Origin: Primula veris
Lineage: Eukaryota; Streptophyta; Magnoliopsida; Ericales; Primulaceae
DNA: 64,000 nucleotides
Assembly: GCA_963682055.1 (NCBI GenBank)
Contig: OY821744.1
Location: forward strand, 28,186,967 to 28,250,966
Direction of reading: 5' to 3'
The notes under the pieces are model-generated. The model had not been told where the DNA came from. It worked only from the letters and a program-made list of their open reading frames with translations, and ran no database searches. Positions 23,401 to 31,496 of the stretch are shown here, piece by piece (position 1 is the first letter of the stretch; the number at the start of each line of letters is the position of its first letter). Made by a program: the position numbers and the translations under genes.

Positions 23401-23646
23401 CATTGTATACGGTTATTATGCAATGATACTAAAGATTGATGAGGAAGATTTTGGTGGCCATGGGGCTCTACTTCAAGAGGGACTGTTTGTCTCTATAATG
23501 CTTTTTCTGGTACTTATACATGTCACATTGTTTTTACTTGTCTTCTTCCTATCATTTCTTTTAATTTCCTTTTTCACTATCTAACTGTGCTAATGTGTTC
23601 TGCTCAGCTTGCCTGGATTTTGGTGTACAGCTTGGCGCACTTCTAG
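2334..23646 (+). CDS. Rab5ip-domain (RAB5IF/OPTI-like) ER membrane protein, four exons
   Basis: Spliced gene join(2334..2441, 5000..5103, 23380..23509, 23608..23646), 381 bp including the stop, 126 residues. It matches the Rab5ip family (PF07019): animal RAB5IF/C20orf24, known as OPTI, partner of TMCO1 in the ER multipass translocon. Motifs in order: 'LLDPDASWDK' (residues 28-36), 'VLHWIRQVVALICGLIWG' (first hydrophobic helix, about 42-60), 'PLVGGIW', a second helix, then 'LKIDEEDFGGHGALLQEG' and a C-terminal hydrophobic 'LAWILVYSLAHF'. Length agrees with the family (about 130). Introns 2 and 3 have GT-AG ends; intron 1 starts GC or uses a weak alternative (see findings). Intron 2 (5104-23379) is 18,276 bp, of which 16.1 kb is two LTR retrotransposons. 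Family role is known in animals; function here is inferred. Confidence 0.85.
2442..4999 (+). other. Intron 1 of the Rab5ip-domain gene
   Basis: 2.56 kb of AT-rich sequence ending ...CTGTAG at 4999. It contains an imperfect duplication (2985-3304). Short open frames on both strands in 3902-4859 have no recognisable domain and I do not treat them as genes. Confidence 0.6.
2985..3304. repeat. Imperfect direct duplication in intron 1
   Basis: Copy A (about 2985-3123) and copy B (about 3172-3304) share GATACGAGAAAC at the left and a GAAACGGGAAACGA...CAGTTTACCCAT block at the right, with many substitutions. A looser relative of this purine-rich sequence occurs near 61985-62115. This may be an old dispersed repeat; the family was not recognised. 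Confidence 0.45.
5000..5103 (+). CDS. Exon 2 of the Rab5ip-domain gene
   Basis: Encodes 'DQLGDVLHWIRQ' and the first transmembrane helix to 'GGIWIG', and ends with two bases of a split Ile codon before a strong donor, CAT|GTAAGT. Acceptor CTGTAG at 4994-4999. Confidence 0.85.
5104..6821 (+). other. Left part of the giant intron 2, no gene seen
   Basis: Ancestral intron sequence up to the Tat insertion. AT-rich and non-coding. The right-hand remnants of the same intron are 18013-18172 and 23078-23379, so without the two retroelements the intron would be about 2.2 kb. Confidence 0.6.
6822..7512 (-). repeat. 3' LTR of the Tat element
   Basis: 691 bp, same length as the 5' LTR and offset by exactly 10,500 bp. 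Five of the ten differences lie in the first 75 bp. Ends TGGCGAG/CTCGCCA. Confidence 0.93.
7513..8043 (+). other. Region between the 3' LTR and the antisense gene
   Basis: Holds the promoter and leader of the plus-strand gene. The expected polypurine tract next to the LTR is weak: on the minus strand it reads ACAGGGAGCTAT before TGGCGAG. Confidence 0.5.
7902..7908 (+). promoter_or_regulatory. TATA box of the Tat antisense gene
   Basis: TATAAAT in GGCCTATAAATACCC, 136 bases before the ATG at 8044, followed by a pyrimidine-rich leader. It suggests that this gene is transcribed independently of the element's genomic RNA. Confidence 0.55.
8044..10686 (+). CDS. Antisense accessory protein of the Tat element, three exons
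   Basis: join(8044..9327, 9426..10067, 10159..10686), all introns phase 0 with GT-AG ends (GA|GTAAGT...TACAG; CAG|GTACGT...CGTAG), about 817 residues. Exon 1 carries a globular domain like the 'putative gypsy type transposon' family (PF04195): 'LPIPELLAELCAWTQTLP' (about residues 105-125), then 'AHRICAGMEALNVL'. Exon 2 is acidic (Glu/Asp/Val-rich) and then basic. Exon 3 is an Ala/Glu/Lys-rich coiled coil (about residues 655-755) ending in an acidic tail. Antisense ORFs between pol and the 3' LTR are known in Tat elements; their function is unknown. The frame is intact across all exons. It runs in the same direction as the host gene whose intron it occupies. Confidence 0.8.
10947..11590 (-). 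repeat. Tandem array of eight 75-79 bp units in the Tat 3' region
   Basis: The core GCCGTATAGGCTCGTG recurs at 10998, 11077, 11154, 11231, 11306, 11385, 11464 and 11539 (spacings 79, 77, 77, 75, 79, 79, 75). Between cores are AAATTTAAATGAACTGAAAA and an AAGTAAAYATGAACCGGGG stretch. The leftmost unit is the most diverged. The array lies between the convergent 3' ends of pol and of the antisense gene. The open frames seen through it are products of the repeat, not genes. Confidence 0.92.
11675..16033 (-). CDS. Tat-lineage Pol polyprotein (with the Gag nucleocapsid end)
   Basis: An uninterrupted 1452-residue frame. Domains in order: a zinc knuckle of C-x2-H-x4-H-x4-C form (Cys77 to Cys90); aspartic protease with 'ILVDQGASVNIL' around Asp221; reverse transcriptase about 484-690 with YIDD at 598-601; a first RNase H at about 710-860 whose leading catalytic Asp is lost ('LYLAVS' where active copies have an Asp); a second RNase H from 'LHADG' (Asp882), with Asp945 and Asp994; integrase with the HHCC finger (His1104, His1111, Cys1142, Cys1145) and core Asp1174, Asp1234, Glu1270. 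Pol copies element RNA to DNA and integrates it. The first Met is only the first ATG in frame; natively this region would be joined to Gag, which here is in another frame. Confidence 0.92.
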   Translation of the reverse strand: MERPRTGRNPQPAPKRRKEDPRPGRQTPVASGSGAAYSTTFRLPLVDLLSKIENEPFFSWPLPLRNEPAQGPNDKICEYHRGRGHHTNECHGLKARLEGWVRDGLMDKYVESQRESDRDREGVDERQRDLPPPVMICHVIHSGPKGSSQNGAERTSAREAAMKQRVCLAESSSPRKKYKRDAKPDVNFTDFNLVGVDVPHTDALVISAQIGIYAVGRILVDQGASVNILFEDLFRKMGLKEEQLETDVPPLYGFSSEAVQPRGNITLLVKTGTKVMGVEFTVVNVTSVYNVILGRPWLHGIDGVSSTLHQKVKYPTDSGVETISGNQKVSRSCAMAVYSGKKMMPAQSAMNIEAEDLKLLRELNKKMGPEAEDKAEEGLLKIQIPGNDEDHFFMVGAKLTKPEVTDLVELLLQYLDNFAWGPSEMPGISSDLACHQLNVNPDAKPVMQKGRRVSPEHADAINEEVEKLLLAGAIREIYYPRWLANPVVVPKKNGKLRVCIDYTSLNRACPKDPFPLPKIDQIVDSTAGAARMSFLDACSGYHQIPMSEADQEKTAFITPRGNYCYKVMPFGLKNAGATYQRMVTKIFAKNIGRTVEVYIDDMVVKSTHEEHHLSDLREAFETIRRHDLKLNASKCAFGVGAGKFLGFMVTHRRIEANPSQISALKNLKTPEKRKDIQKLVGMAAALNRFIARFGDRCKPFFTALKAQKRFEWTDECRRAFTELADYLGSPPLLAKPDPGDVLTLYLAVSEIAVSAVLIKELDREQRPIYYVSKTLLDAEARYMPLEKLVLALVVASRKLAHYFSAHSIVVYTDQPVREILQKGDLSRRMMKWACHLNAYDISYAPRTSVKGQALADFVAEFTGTTQCPDITGCAPETWTLHADGTANKKGSGLGVVLRSPQGDVIEKSIQLGFRATNNEAEYEAVIAGLKMARSLGIKKILVHTDSQLVSSQISGEFQTKDDRMASYVAIASGILQSFECQEIVNINRNENTHADALATLASVMSDKKERVITIEYVLSPSIEAKETISMVTDLPPEPSWMDPIIEYHRSGDLPNDKKEAEKIRRTALGFWVAPNEKLYKRSFSGPYLLCVHPDMVIRVMEEIHEGTCGSHTGGRSLANRALTHGYWWPLMQKDAKAFVLRCEKCQKYAPIPHAPAQKMSSVTSPWPFAQWGMDILGPFPVAPGGKKFLLMVTDYFSKWVKAVALAKITEAEVIRFLWRDVITRFGIPYSIIADNGGQFTGVKLKAMYAKYHIKNYYSTPSYPQCNGQAEVSNKTVLDGIKKRLDESKGQWAAELYHVLWAYRTTRRRGTQQTPYSLTYRMEAIIPLEIGLPSLRTDIVENGLNEKMMGLELDYAEERREVAAIRNAEYKNELGRSYNKRVNARRFQDEDLVLRKVNNNTRIQSDGKLGPNWEGPYRILGAVGNGAYLLGRLPNDVPVDRPWNVNNLRKYYQ
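16042..17260 (-). pseudogene. Tat gag, broken by frame changes
   Basis: The frame begins at the ATG at 17260, 41 bases after the primer site, with a Pro/Arg-rich N-terminus. Near the run of 16 G on the plus strand (16626-16641) the frame that continues with recognisable Gag changes. From about 16620 down to 16045 a second frame encodes the retrotransposon Gag core (PF03732 type): 'FQTFNVDSDPEAHLRHY', 'LGRLASKWFQSLP', 'AHRFINLKE'. This frame ends at a TAG (16042-16044), while the nucleocapsid knuckle lies in the pol frame. So two frame changes separate Gag from Pol. The homopolymer one could be a sequencing or assembly slip. Confidence 0.75.
17303..17319 (-). other. Primer-binding site of the Tat element
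   Basis: On the minus strand TGGCGCCGTCTGTGGGA, starting two bases after the 5' LTR. TGGCGCCGTC-type sites are usual for Tat elements. The 3'-terminal TGG pairs with a tRNA CCA end; the exact tRNA was not checked. Confidence 0.8.
17322..18012 (-). repeat. 5' LTR of the Tat element
   Basis: 691 bp, TGGCGAG...CTCGCCA. It is directly followed on the minus strand by the primer site. Carries the element promoter. Confidence 0.93.
17664..17671 (-). promoter_or_regulatory. TATA box in the Tat 5' LTR
   Basis: TATAAATA on the minus strand in CACTATAAATACCCCC, about 340 bases from the U3 start. The same site occurs in the 3' LTR at 7164-7171. Confidence 0.5.
18173..18392 (+). repeat. 5' LTR of the intron Copia
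   Basis: 220 bp with TG...CA ends, a TATATAT box at 18339-18345 and an AATAAAA motif near the 3' end. Confidence 0.96.
18393..18401 (+). other. Primer-binding site of the intron Copia
   Basis: TGGTATCAG directly follows the LTR, complementary to the last nine bases of initiator-Met tRNA. The match is shorter than the 12 bases in the left-edge Copia. Confidence 0.85.
18510..22868 (+). pseudogene. Copia Gag-Pol polyprotein with two nonsense codons
   Basis: A single frame from ATG 18510 (or ATG 18486, which adds eight residues) to the TAA at 22866-22868, inside the 3' LTR. Stops interrupt it at 21399-21401 (TAG) and 21534-21536 (TAA); flanking coding stays in frame. Numbering from 18486: Gag with zinc knuckle C-x2-C-x4-H-x4-C (Cys313 to Cys326); protease 'YPDTGATHHM' (Asp353); integrase finger His482, His487, Cys510, Cys513 and core Asp540, Asp602, Glu638. 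After the stops come the reverse transcriptase with YVDD at about 21897-21908 and an RNase H with 'SDVDWAG'. Each stop is one C-to-T change from a Gln codon (CAG, CAA) in the preserved context. Both lie upstream of the RT catalytic region, so RT cannot be made. Confidence 0.93.
22850..22857 (+). other. Polypurine tract of the intron Copia
   Basis: GCGGGGGA immediately before the 3' LTR start TGTTAAA; primes plus-strand DNA synthesis in this family. Confidence 0.8.
22858..23077 (+). repeat. 3' LTR of the intron Copia
   Basis: 220 bp, one mismatch to the 5' LTR. Contains the last codons of the polyprotein frame. Confidence 0.96.
23380..23646 (+). CDS. Exons 3 and 4 of the Rab5ip-domain gene
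   Basis: Exon 3 (23380-23509) follows the acceptor GTTTCAG and encodes 'SSGIVYGYYAMILKIDEEDF'. It ends CTG|GTACTT. A 98-bp intron ends TGCTCAG, and exon 4 (23608-23646) gives 'LAWILVYSLAHF' and TAG. The split Ile codon joins exon 2 to exon 3 in frame, which shows the exons belong together across 18 kb. Confidence 0.85.
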
Positions 23647-24698
23647 TATATTTTGGACTTCCGATACAACTAATCTCAACTAATCGAAGAACAATAAAAA
23701 AGGAAAAGAAGAATACCAGCTTCTCAATCTTCTTCTTGTTGTTTCAAAAAAAAAAAAAAAAAACTTCTTGTTCAACTCCTTGTCCTCTCTCAGCCTTTTT
23801 TCCTTTAGTTAATTTCCATGATAATATAGATGCATGCTAGTTTATGGCCTTTTGAGGCAAGCTGTTCCATAGATTTTAAATGACATTATCCTTCGCTTCG
23901 AGCAGTATTGTTAATAATTGGGTTTTCGAAACTAGTGATGACATCTCCCGTGTATTTCCACTTTGGCGCATAGGACTTGCTTTTTAAGTTTTGTAGTTTT
24001 CCGAGGCTTTAATTTTTCGTAGTGAGTGGTAATTATACTTTCAGGAGAACTAGATTTGAGTATTATAAATTGTGGTCTCATATGACAAGCATACTCATGA
24101 ATCTTTCCCAGTTAAAATCAGGATTTGATACTTCTTCCGTGCTCATATTTGCTAATTGCTTCTAGTGTGGTATGATAGTCTGATAGAGATCTTATCTAAG
24201 TCTCTTGTTCATCGAGATTAGTTACCTGCTTATAACCTGTTTATGACAAAGTAAATTCACTTTTTCCCAGTAACGAATACTTCAGAACCTTCCATTAGTG
24301 TGCTACATACTGTATGCCATATGAAAGGTTGCATACATACACAGGCTCCCTATTTGATTAGAACTTGCCCCTATTAGTTATAAACTTGTCATGGAGGTTC
24401 TACAAATTAAATCATTAGGATGTTTATAAACTTACGGAACACTTCAAGCTTCGCATGGGTGAATCAAAACCGATCGTTTCCATAGCATTAAGCGCAGAGT
24501 ATCGCTTGCAAAATTTAGACGTCTGAGTTTTACTCTTGACCAGTAACATTCTGATCTCATAGAGGAAAAGTTAGCGGAGACATATATGACAATTGACAAG
24601 GAGTAATCTACCAAGGAAAAAAAAAGAGCAAAATACTAACAGATTATCTATAAAATGTGTTTTCTACAAGTAAAAAGATAAAACTAAAACAAACCTCT
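23647..24698 (+). other. 3' UTR of the Rab5ip-domain gene and intergenic spacer
   Basis: AATAAA at 23693-23698 is a possible polyadenylation signal 47 bases past the stop. The rest is AT-rich. The next gene is convergent, with its stop at 24699. No other gene seen. Confidence 0.5.
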
Positions 24699-26345
24699 TC
24701 ATACTTTTTCCCCATATTTATAGTTGTTACCTCTCTTGAAGTAATGATCCCATTCATCACCACCATTCTCACCAAAAAAGTCATGTTTCCAACTAAACTC
24801 TTCATCAAAATCAGAACTAGAATTTCTCCCCTCTCTTATCTCACTCCTTAAACTATCCACCCTCCCAATCACACCCTTTATAGTCAAATCAAATGCATCC
24901 TCAAGAGTCTCTAATTTCCCCCTAGGATCAGCATAAACAACCTTAGGAATAAGCTTAATCACCTCTTCTCTCATCTGCGCAACCGTTTCTGGTGGAATTT
25001 TCTCCAACTCCTTCTCAATCTTCACCTTGTTTCCCTTCACATCGTTCTCTGGTATCATAACGGAATACTTTGTATAATTTTTGGGTAAATGCCATAGATA
25101 CTGCACGTATGCGGAGGCCGGATGGAAAAAAACCGGTATACACCCGGCCAATATTGAATCAAACGTGGATCTTCGAGTAAACGAATCTCCTGAGGGTTGT
25201 AAGCAAAACACCGAAGTTTGAAACATTTTCATTAAATACGAGGGTTTTAAGCACTTATTTGACTTGGTTATGCACTCTAACAGCCTACATTTTCGCCTCG
25301 AAGCTTGGCATTGGGTCATAATCTCGGACCTTATAGAGTCCTCCATGCTCGGCCTTGGAGCACCCGCAAAAGAAAAGAAAAAACGCCTCTTTAGTCTTCT
25401 CATTCGGTTTTGCCACTGGTACACCTCATCGTCTTTCGAAGGATGAAAATAGGTCGGGTATGGGATAGCAAAGTCGTTCGAATTCCAAGGACTCGATTCG
25501 ATTGTAAGCATTGTCATATTTTTAGCTTCGGGTAAGATCATTAATTTGTTTCCCCAAGCGGAATCTTCATCTACAACTCGTCGAAAATCCCACGTGATCC
25601 TCCCCGCGACTAGGAAATGATCCCTGCCATTCATTTTTTCCCATTCGGGCTGATTTCTTAGCCATTTGACTACTTCTAGAGCGCCAGAGTCTCGGATCGA
25701 ACATGAGTTTACTTCCCAAAGATATCGTGACACGTCATATCCTGCATAATAGGGTATGAAAATCGCCGAAGCCTTTGATGAGTCCTTCGTTAGACATCCG
25801 TATTGTTTCAGCCTATTATGGAAAATAATTTCTAGGGAAAATTGGTTGGTCGCATACCACCCTGTCCGTGAAAAGACTTTATTGCTCGGTTGACGAGTGC
25901 CCAAACCCATGTTCACCATGTACTGGCACATGTTAGTCCAGTTGCTAAGCGAACGGCAATTTTCGATCAATTCAAGATTAAATTTTTTCGGAATCTCATG
26001 CACGTAAACATACCGTCCTGAACACGGGTCTTTCACATTTTCACTTTCCGAAACATTATTTTCTGAAATAACTGATCTATTGCCATCATCAGAAACTGGG
26101 GAAGGTATAACTATATCGATCGCATGTGTATTTTCTACATACGTTTCGACCGGATTCGTTTGGCTATGAGTTGAGCTATCTAAAGAGGACCAATCGAAGA
26201 CATATAACAACACGTACCATAAAGTGAACAATGCAAAAAAGACCAACCACAGATGATTCCGGAATCTAAATATGTTGGGATTTTCCATATATTGTTTTCG
26301 TTTTGTCATCAAATGCAGATATGATGGAATATAGACGTAACACAA
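24699..26345 (-). CDS. GT47 glycosyltransferase, MUR3-like xyloglucan galactosyltransferase type
   Basis: Single-exon 548-residue frame, usual length for the family. A short N-terminal tail and one hydrophobic anchor (about residues 31-50) make it a type II Golgi membrane protein. The exostosin-like domain (PF03016) runs from about 108 to 475: '[16 protein letters not shown]' (108-123), '[11 protein letters not shown]' (132-142), '[12 protein letters not shown]' (199-210), '[12 protein letters not shown]' (321-332), and the nucleotide-sugar-binding stretch '[19 protein letters not shown]' (384-402) followed by '[11 protein letters not shown]'. The C-terminus 'GGDEWDHYF' matches the MUR3/KATAMARI1 ending. 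Members add galactose (or another sugar in side clades) to xyloglucan xylose. The acceptor specificity cannot be read here. The start may instead be Met13 (26309) or Met20. Confidence 0.88.
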   Translation of the reverse strand: MCYVYIPSYLHLMTKRKQYMENPNIFRFRNHLWLVFFALFTLWYVLLYVFDWSSLDSSTHSQTNPVETYVENTHAIDIVIPSPVSDDGNRSVISENNVSESENVKDPCSGRYVYVHEIPKKFNLELIENCRSLSNWTNMCQYMVNMGLGTRQPSNKVFSRTGWYATNQFSLEIIFHNRLKQYGCLTKDSSKASAIFIPYYAGYDVSRYLWEVNSCSIRDSGALEVVKWLRNQPEWEKMNGRDHFLVAGRITWDFRRVVDEDSAWGNKLMILPEAKNMTMLTIESSPWNSNDFAIPYPTYFHPSKDDEVYQWQNRMRRLKRRFFFSFAGAPRPSMEDSIRSEIMTQCQASRRKCRLLECITKSNKCLKPSYLMKMFQTSVFCLQPSGDSFTRRSTFDSILAGCIPVFFHPASAYVQYLWHLPKNYTKYSVMIPENDVKGNKVKIEKELEKIPPETVAQMREEVIKLIPKVVYADPRGKLETLEDAFDLTIKGVIGRVDSLRSEIREGRNSSSDFDEEFSWKHDFFGENGGDEWDHYFKRGNNYKYGEKV

Positions 26346-26577
26346 TGTAGAGCATTTTTTGGTGAAGATGATTCTTTATTTATTTATTAGAAATATGAAT
26401 GAAATATGAAATGTTTTGAGGGATACGCTAGTGGCTAAAGTTGGAACCTCAAAAATAGACCATACAAGTAAACTACAATTCCTGTTTTTGCGAATGCATG
26501 TTATTAAAAGACCGGGTTCTGTTGGTGGTGCAATATAATTAAGGATAAATTAATAAAATATATTATTTTTTAAACTA

Positions 26578-27598
26578 AATTAACAAAAACATATTCAAAA
26601 ATTTTTCATTATAAAAAACATATCAAATAAATTTAATATTATTTATTCTCTTCTTTCTCTCTCCCATCTTACTTCTTACTCACTCTCTTCTTTATTCTTT
26701 TATCTCTCTTTCATTCTTCTCTCTCACAAATTTTTGTCTGTATCTTTATGATTTTACTCTCTCTCTCGTACATTTTTTTTTTATCTTTCTTTCATATCTC
26801 ACTGTATCTCTCTCTCCTCCTACACCACGAAAACCCGTCACTAACTACCGAACAGCATCTACATTATATAAACATTCATATAAATACATATATATACATA
26901 CGTAACATATAAATATTACACTGGTTGATACCCCGTAATATATGAAAAATATATGAAATTGGTGAGATTGTTTTCCATTTATTGAGGTTTGAGACTATTG
27001 TAAACTTTGTGAGTTTCAAGTTGAAGGAGGAGAATCCATATGTACAGTATTGAGAGAAATCCATATGTAAGGTATGAAGTTTTAAAATTAGGGTATGAAG
27101 TTTTAAAATTAGGGTATAAAGTTTTAAAATTAGGGTATAAAGTTTTAAAATTAGGGTATGAGCTCTTTTTTAGATATTTGATTGTGATCCCGAACATTTA
27201 AGGTATGCCATTTTAAAATTAGGGTATGACGTTTTATAATTAGCATATGAATATTTTGTGAGTTTTTAGTTATTTTTAGAGAGAGGGATGAATGATTAGC
27301 ATGTGTTAGAAAGAGATGCGATTATCATGTGTTAGAGAGAGAGGTGCGATTAGAGAGAGAGAGAGTTGCGGTTAGAGAGATATATGTTAGATTAGAGTGT
27401 GTTAGAGAAAGATGTGCAATTAGAGAGAGAGAGTTACGGTTAGACAGAGATATGTTAGATTAGAGAGAGATGTTAGATTATGGTCTGATTAAAATTAAAA
27501 AAATAATAAGTATATATATATATATATATGTTTTTGATAATTTAACTGATGGTATATTTTTGTTAATATAATAGAGGTATGATATGTTTTTGTTAATT
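26578..27598. mobile_element. Possible non-autonomous DNA transposon bounded by a 17-bp inverted repeat
   Basis: AATTAACAAAAACATAT at 26578-26594 recurs inverted at 27582-27598, and both ends sit in similar AT-rich context. The interior is non-coding. No clear target duplication, so this is tentative. Confidence 0.3.
27071..27156. repeat. 21-bp tandem repeat, four copies
   Basis: Unit GGTATGAAGTTTTAAAATTAG, with G/A variation. Two looser copies follow at about 27200-27248. The apparent Tyr-Pro-Asn-Phe-Lys repeat peptide on the minus strand is a by-product. Confidence 0.85.
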
Positions 27599-28300
27599 GC
27601 CAAAATAATTAATTCATAGGCACCGGCTGAATATGGGAGTATAAATTTTCTATACATGCAAGATATGTGTCATTGTATCATTGGTTGATTCATTAGATTT
27701 GAATTTTTAATAAATGAGCTGTAGTTATATATATATATAGAACCATTACAAATGCATTGACATAAATAGTTACATCTCTCTTTTCTCATGAGTTGTTTAG
27801 CAATGACTTTTATTATATTTTTATGAAGTGACTGTTTACTTGTGACTGTTTTTTATCCTCACTGAACCAACGTAATTTTGTAGTATACTTTTCGTTAAGT
27901 TGATCATAAATTCAAACTAAGTTTAACCTTAACAGTTAACGCCTTTTCTATATTCTTTTACTCAAACCTAACGCTCAAATATAGTACTAGTAATTAATAA
28001 AAGAAAAATGCTAAAGTGTTAAAAGCATGGGAGCATTTCTAATGTATATATTAAAATATAATAAAGGACGATATTTTTCTACAACCTAAATAGTAGAAAT
28101 TTTCTACATATATACCTTCCACACATGTCGTGTTTTAACTGGTTTAATTATATGATAAAAAATCAATTACAATAATCTTTCTATTTTCTCTTTAGTTTTT
28201 CATTCACTTCTAGATCAAATATATATAAACACAAATTTTTATATACATATCGATTTATATCAATCTTTAAATATAAATTTAAATGTCACTACAGGAAAAT

Positions 28301-28560
28301 TTGTCTCTGCCGACAAAAAATTGGCGACGAAAAAAAAAATTATCGGCAAAAATCAATTTAACCCGACGAATTTTAATATTTTGTCGGGGAAAATCTCGGC
28401 ACGAAATTGTGGAGTGGGATAAACTCCTGTCGACGAAACGACGACGAATTACTTTTGTCGCGTCAATTCCCACCAACGAATTTATCGAGTTTTGTCGGTC
28501 TACAAAAAACAATTGCAAGCCGACAAATAGTCTGAGACATATTTCGTCGGGTGAAGTATT
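28301..28560. repeat. Left subterminal repeats of the CACTA element
   Basis: Multiple short motifs in both orientations (GCCGACAAAA, GGCGACGAAAA, TTTTGTCGG, CCGACGAA). These are likely transposase-binding sites. Confidence 0.75.
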
Positions 28561-28620
28561 GTTTGGGTTAAAAATTAATTTGATTTGACTATATACATGG
28601 TGTCTACTATCATGAGGTCC

Positions 28621-30374
28621 AATTGTAATCATTAATATAGGAAAATATAATTACTAATGAGATCATGATAGATGATTAAATTTAATTATAATATTTTTGT
28701 AACTAACATGATAATGTATAAGAGAGATAATATCTTTTTGCTGGGTACATTTTATTTCTGATTACGACCATTTGGGTTATAAACTTTATTTCGCAACAAC
28801 TTGTTTATTCATTTTATTTTATAACAATTTCTTTATTCATTTGATAATACTGAGCCAATAAATTCTTGCATTTTGTTTCTCTTGAGTTCGTGTTGGATTC
28901 TAAATCAATTATGGCTTTTGATTCTTTTATACTGTATTATTAAGCATGTTTTTTTTTTCTTGTGGAGAATTTGAAAACGTACACGCGTGAGATGTTACCG
29001 ATAATTTATCAAGAACGGAATTGTGGTCTGATAAAGCTAAGAGCTTTAAGAGATTTTTTTCCAACTTCAGAAAGTCCGTTTATTTGCTTTACATAAGCCA
29101 TTATTTGTTTTTTTTTTTACCTTGTTTAGGCTTAGATTGGTTGCAGGTTTGTTTGGTTGCAGTAAACACCAAATTTTGGTATAATATAAATACTATGCAT
29201 GTCAAAAACTATACAGTTCAGTCAAGTTCAAACAACTTATTTGCATAACTAATCTCAGAATTCTAGTTTACTGCAACTTTTAAGCAAATAAGCCTTTATT
29301 TGACTGTATATATGGATTTCATTTCACTGTATACGATGCATAACATGCCTTCTTATGTTAATTTGTGTTGAATTTTCTCTCACCATATTCTATTCTATAC
29401 TATGTTATCTAATTCGACAGCATAACCACATTATGTTATATATATTTTTTTACAATATAAAACATGTACTCTATTTTTATTTTATTTTTTTTGATAGTAT
29501 ACGTTCATAATTGCTTTTTACAGAGTACATAATGGTTATTCTTGTTTTGTGTGGGTTTTGAATATTTGTATTAGTAGATATATTAAAATCTATTTTGATA
29601 ATGTATTATAGTGTAAATGAGGAGATTGGACGCAATCTTCAAATCTTGATTGAGGTAGGTTAGGAAAAATTAACAAAACATACAACTTTTCAAGTCTGAT
29701 TGGTCCAAATCGTACGGATTGGTCTGGATTGGACTTCATTTTTAAAATGGTCTGGATCGGATCCATTCTCTAGAGAGACCGTAACTAACGGATTGTATTC
29801 GTTTTTGGCTATAATCCGTCCAATACGGACCGTTTACACCTCCTACCACCAAGGATATATATGTTAAATGATGCACTACAATTAATAAATACCAAATCAA
29901 AAGCTAAACATGTACATTTATAGTATTTTCTAAAGAATATAAAATGTGGCGTCTTTAACCGCCGACAACTAAGCTCATGAGGTGTTTCACTTGAGTCAGG
30001 GTGTACTTGTTAATGATCATTTTTTTATGGCAATCATGACTATTATAGCGTTTATAAGTTTATATTCGAAAATACCATTCAAGATAATTAAACTATCTTA
30101 ATTTGGTAAAAAAATATTGAAACAATAAACTACGTAGCATTAAATTAGCAAACACAAACTAAATGAGTCTTTTGTATGTATTCATGTTCTTTTGAACGAG
30201 TGAACTGATACTTTACCCGTTAAATGACATTTTTTTTAATGATTATCATGTTTACTAAACGACTTATATGTTTTTTTTCATTTATAAGCTAAACAAAAAT
30301 AAGCTCAATAATTTGTGAGCCGAACACGAGATTTTTTAAAAACAATCTCGCGCATTATCATCCCTACTTTCAAT
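28621..30374. other. CACTA interior, no gene recognised
   Basis: AT-rich interior with no convincing exon. Confidence 0.4.
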
Positions 30375-30680
30375 CAAGGACGGTTCTGATCAAAGCCAAA
30401 TAAGCATGTTACCTTAGGCGCCAATCAATGAATAGACGTAAAAACAAATCAAAATAAAAACATAATGAAGTTATAACTTAAAAGATTCAAACTCATGATT
30501 TTCTAGGTAAACTACCAATCTACTCTACCATCTGAGCTATTGCAACACATTTTAAACAAATTGGTGTTTAAAATTTTCATTTTAACTACCAAGTATATTA
30601 AAAATAAAGCTGATATTGTCCGTAATTTTTTTCCGAACACATTGCCCAAGTATTACCCGATTTGGCATAGGCCGCCCCTG
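30375..30680. mobile_element. Small repeat with hAT-like ends and a tRNA-like segment, nested in CACTA
   Basis: The left end CAAGGACGGTTC and the right end, read inverted as CAGGGGCGGCCT, are imperfect inverted repeats of a kind common at plant hAT-type MITEs. Inside, the minus strand has a tRNA-like stretch: box A-like TAGCTCAGATGGTA (30527-30540) and box B-like GAGTTTGAATC (30484-30494). It could equally be a tRNA-derived SINE. It is not a functional tRNA, because no acceptor stem pairs. Confidence 0.35.
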
Positions 30681-30970
30681 TTCGTTATTCATACAAATTA
30701 TTAATGAAAAATAGTGTCCGAGTCTAAAATGAAAGTTGGATTCTCAAAACACATATTTTTAAGTCATAAATAATTTGATTATTTATATTATAAGCTAAAA
30801 ATATAATGTATCTAAAAGTAATATGCGGTGAATATTAAGTTGTAATATGGTGGTGAATAAAAATTTGATTATTTATTTTTACAAGTACAATTTTTATTTT
30901 CAGCGGGAACTTAACAAAAAATTTCCCACCAAAAAATTTACCACCACATGATGAACACCCCCACCCCCCC

Positions 30971-31080
30971 CAATTACTCCCTCACATTCTCTCTCTCTCA
31001 ATTCCATTATCATCAACTAAACCTCCAAATTACTCCATCACCTTCTCTCCCTCTCAATTCCATTATCATCAACTAAAGCT
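30971..31080. repeat. Tandem duplication of about 54 bp
   Basis: Two copies, each starting CCAA(A)TTACTCC and ending CAACTAAACCT or CAACTAAAGCT, with a shared CAATTCCATTATCATCAACT core. It looks like a duplicated 5' leader sequence. Confidence 0.75.
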
Positions 31081-31496
31081 CTCAAAGGTACGCTTCTCAT
31101 TTTTTATGTAATTATTATTATTATAGATTTTTTTAGTGATTCAATCAAATAAACTAAGATTGGCTGCAGTATTATAGCTATTTCATCAATTACGGCTGAT
31201 TCTTTCCAATTGGTTTGGCCATTTATTATGTAAAGTAGTTGTTTCCTTAAATAAAAAATAAAAAATAGGAAATAACGAATAATAAAAAAAAAAGATGGGA
31301 AGAACGGTGGTGGTGGGAGTAAAGGTGGATACAGAGAGTCAGTAACTGCTGACGTGGACACTAATAAATATTGTTAAGTCTGGTGATCGTATTATTGCCC
31401 TACACGTGTTGAATAAAAATGGTAAAACTAATTATTTATTGTTCATTTTCATGATATTTGGTTAATTATATATATATATATATGTTACTTAATTAC

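Larger units (their letters stand above)
26346..28286. other. Intergenic region with low-complexity and repeat blocks
   Basis: Upstream of the GT47 gene. Holds CT-rich low-complexity DNA (26641-26820), a 21-bp tandem repeat, GA-rich imperfect repeats (27280-27480), a (TA)n run near 27511 and a 17-bp inverted repeat pair. No gene recognised. Confidence 0.5.

Noticed and set aside
28279..28632. Frames on both strands at the CACTA left end
   Set aside because: Created by the GACGAAA/TTTCGTC subterminal motifs, which avoid stops; no protein family resemblance.
30484..30545. Possible tRNA gene on the minus strand
   Set aside because: Box A- and B-like motifs exist, but the acceptor and anticodon stems do not pair; more likely a tRNA-derived repeat.
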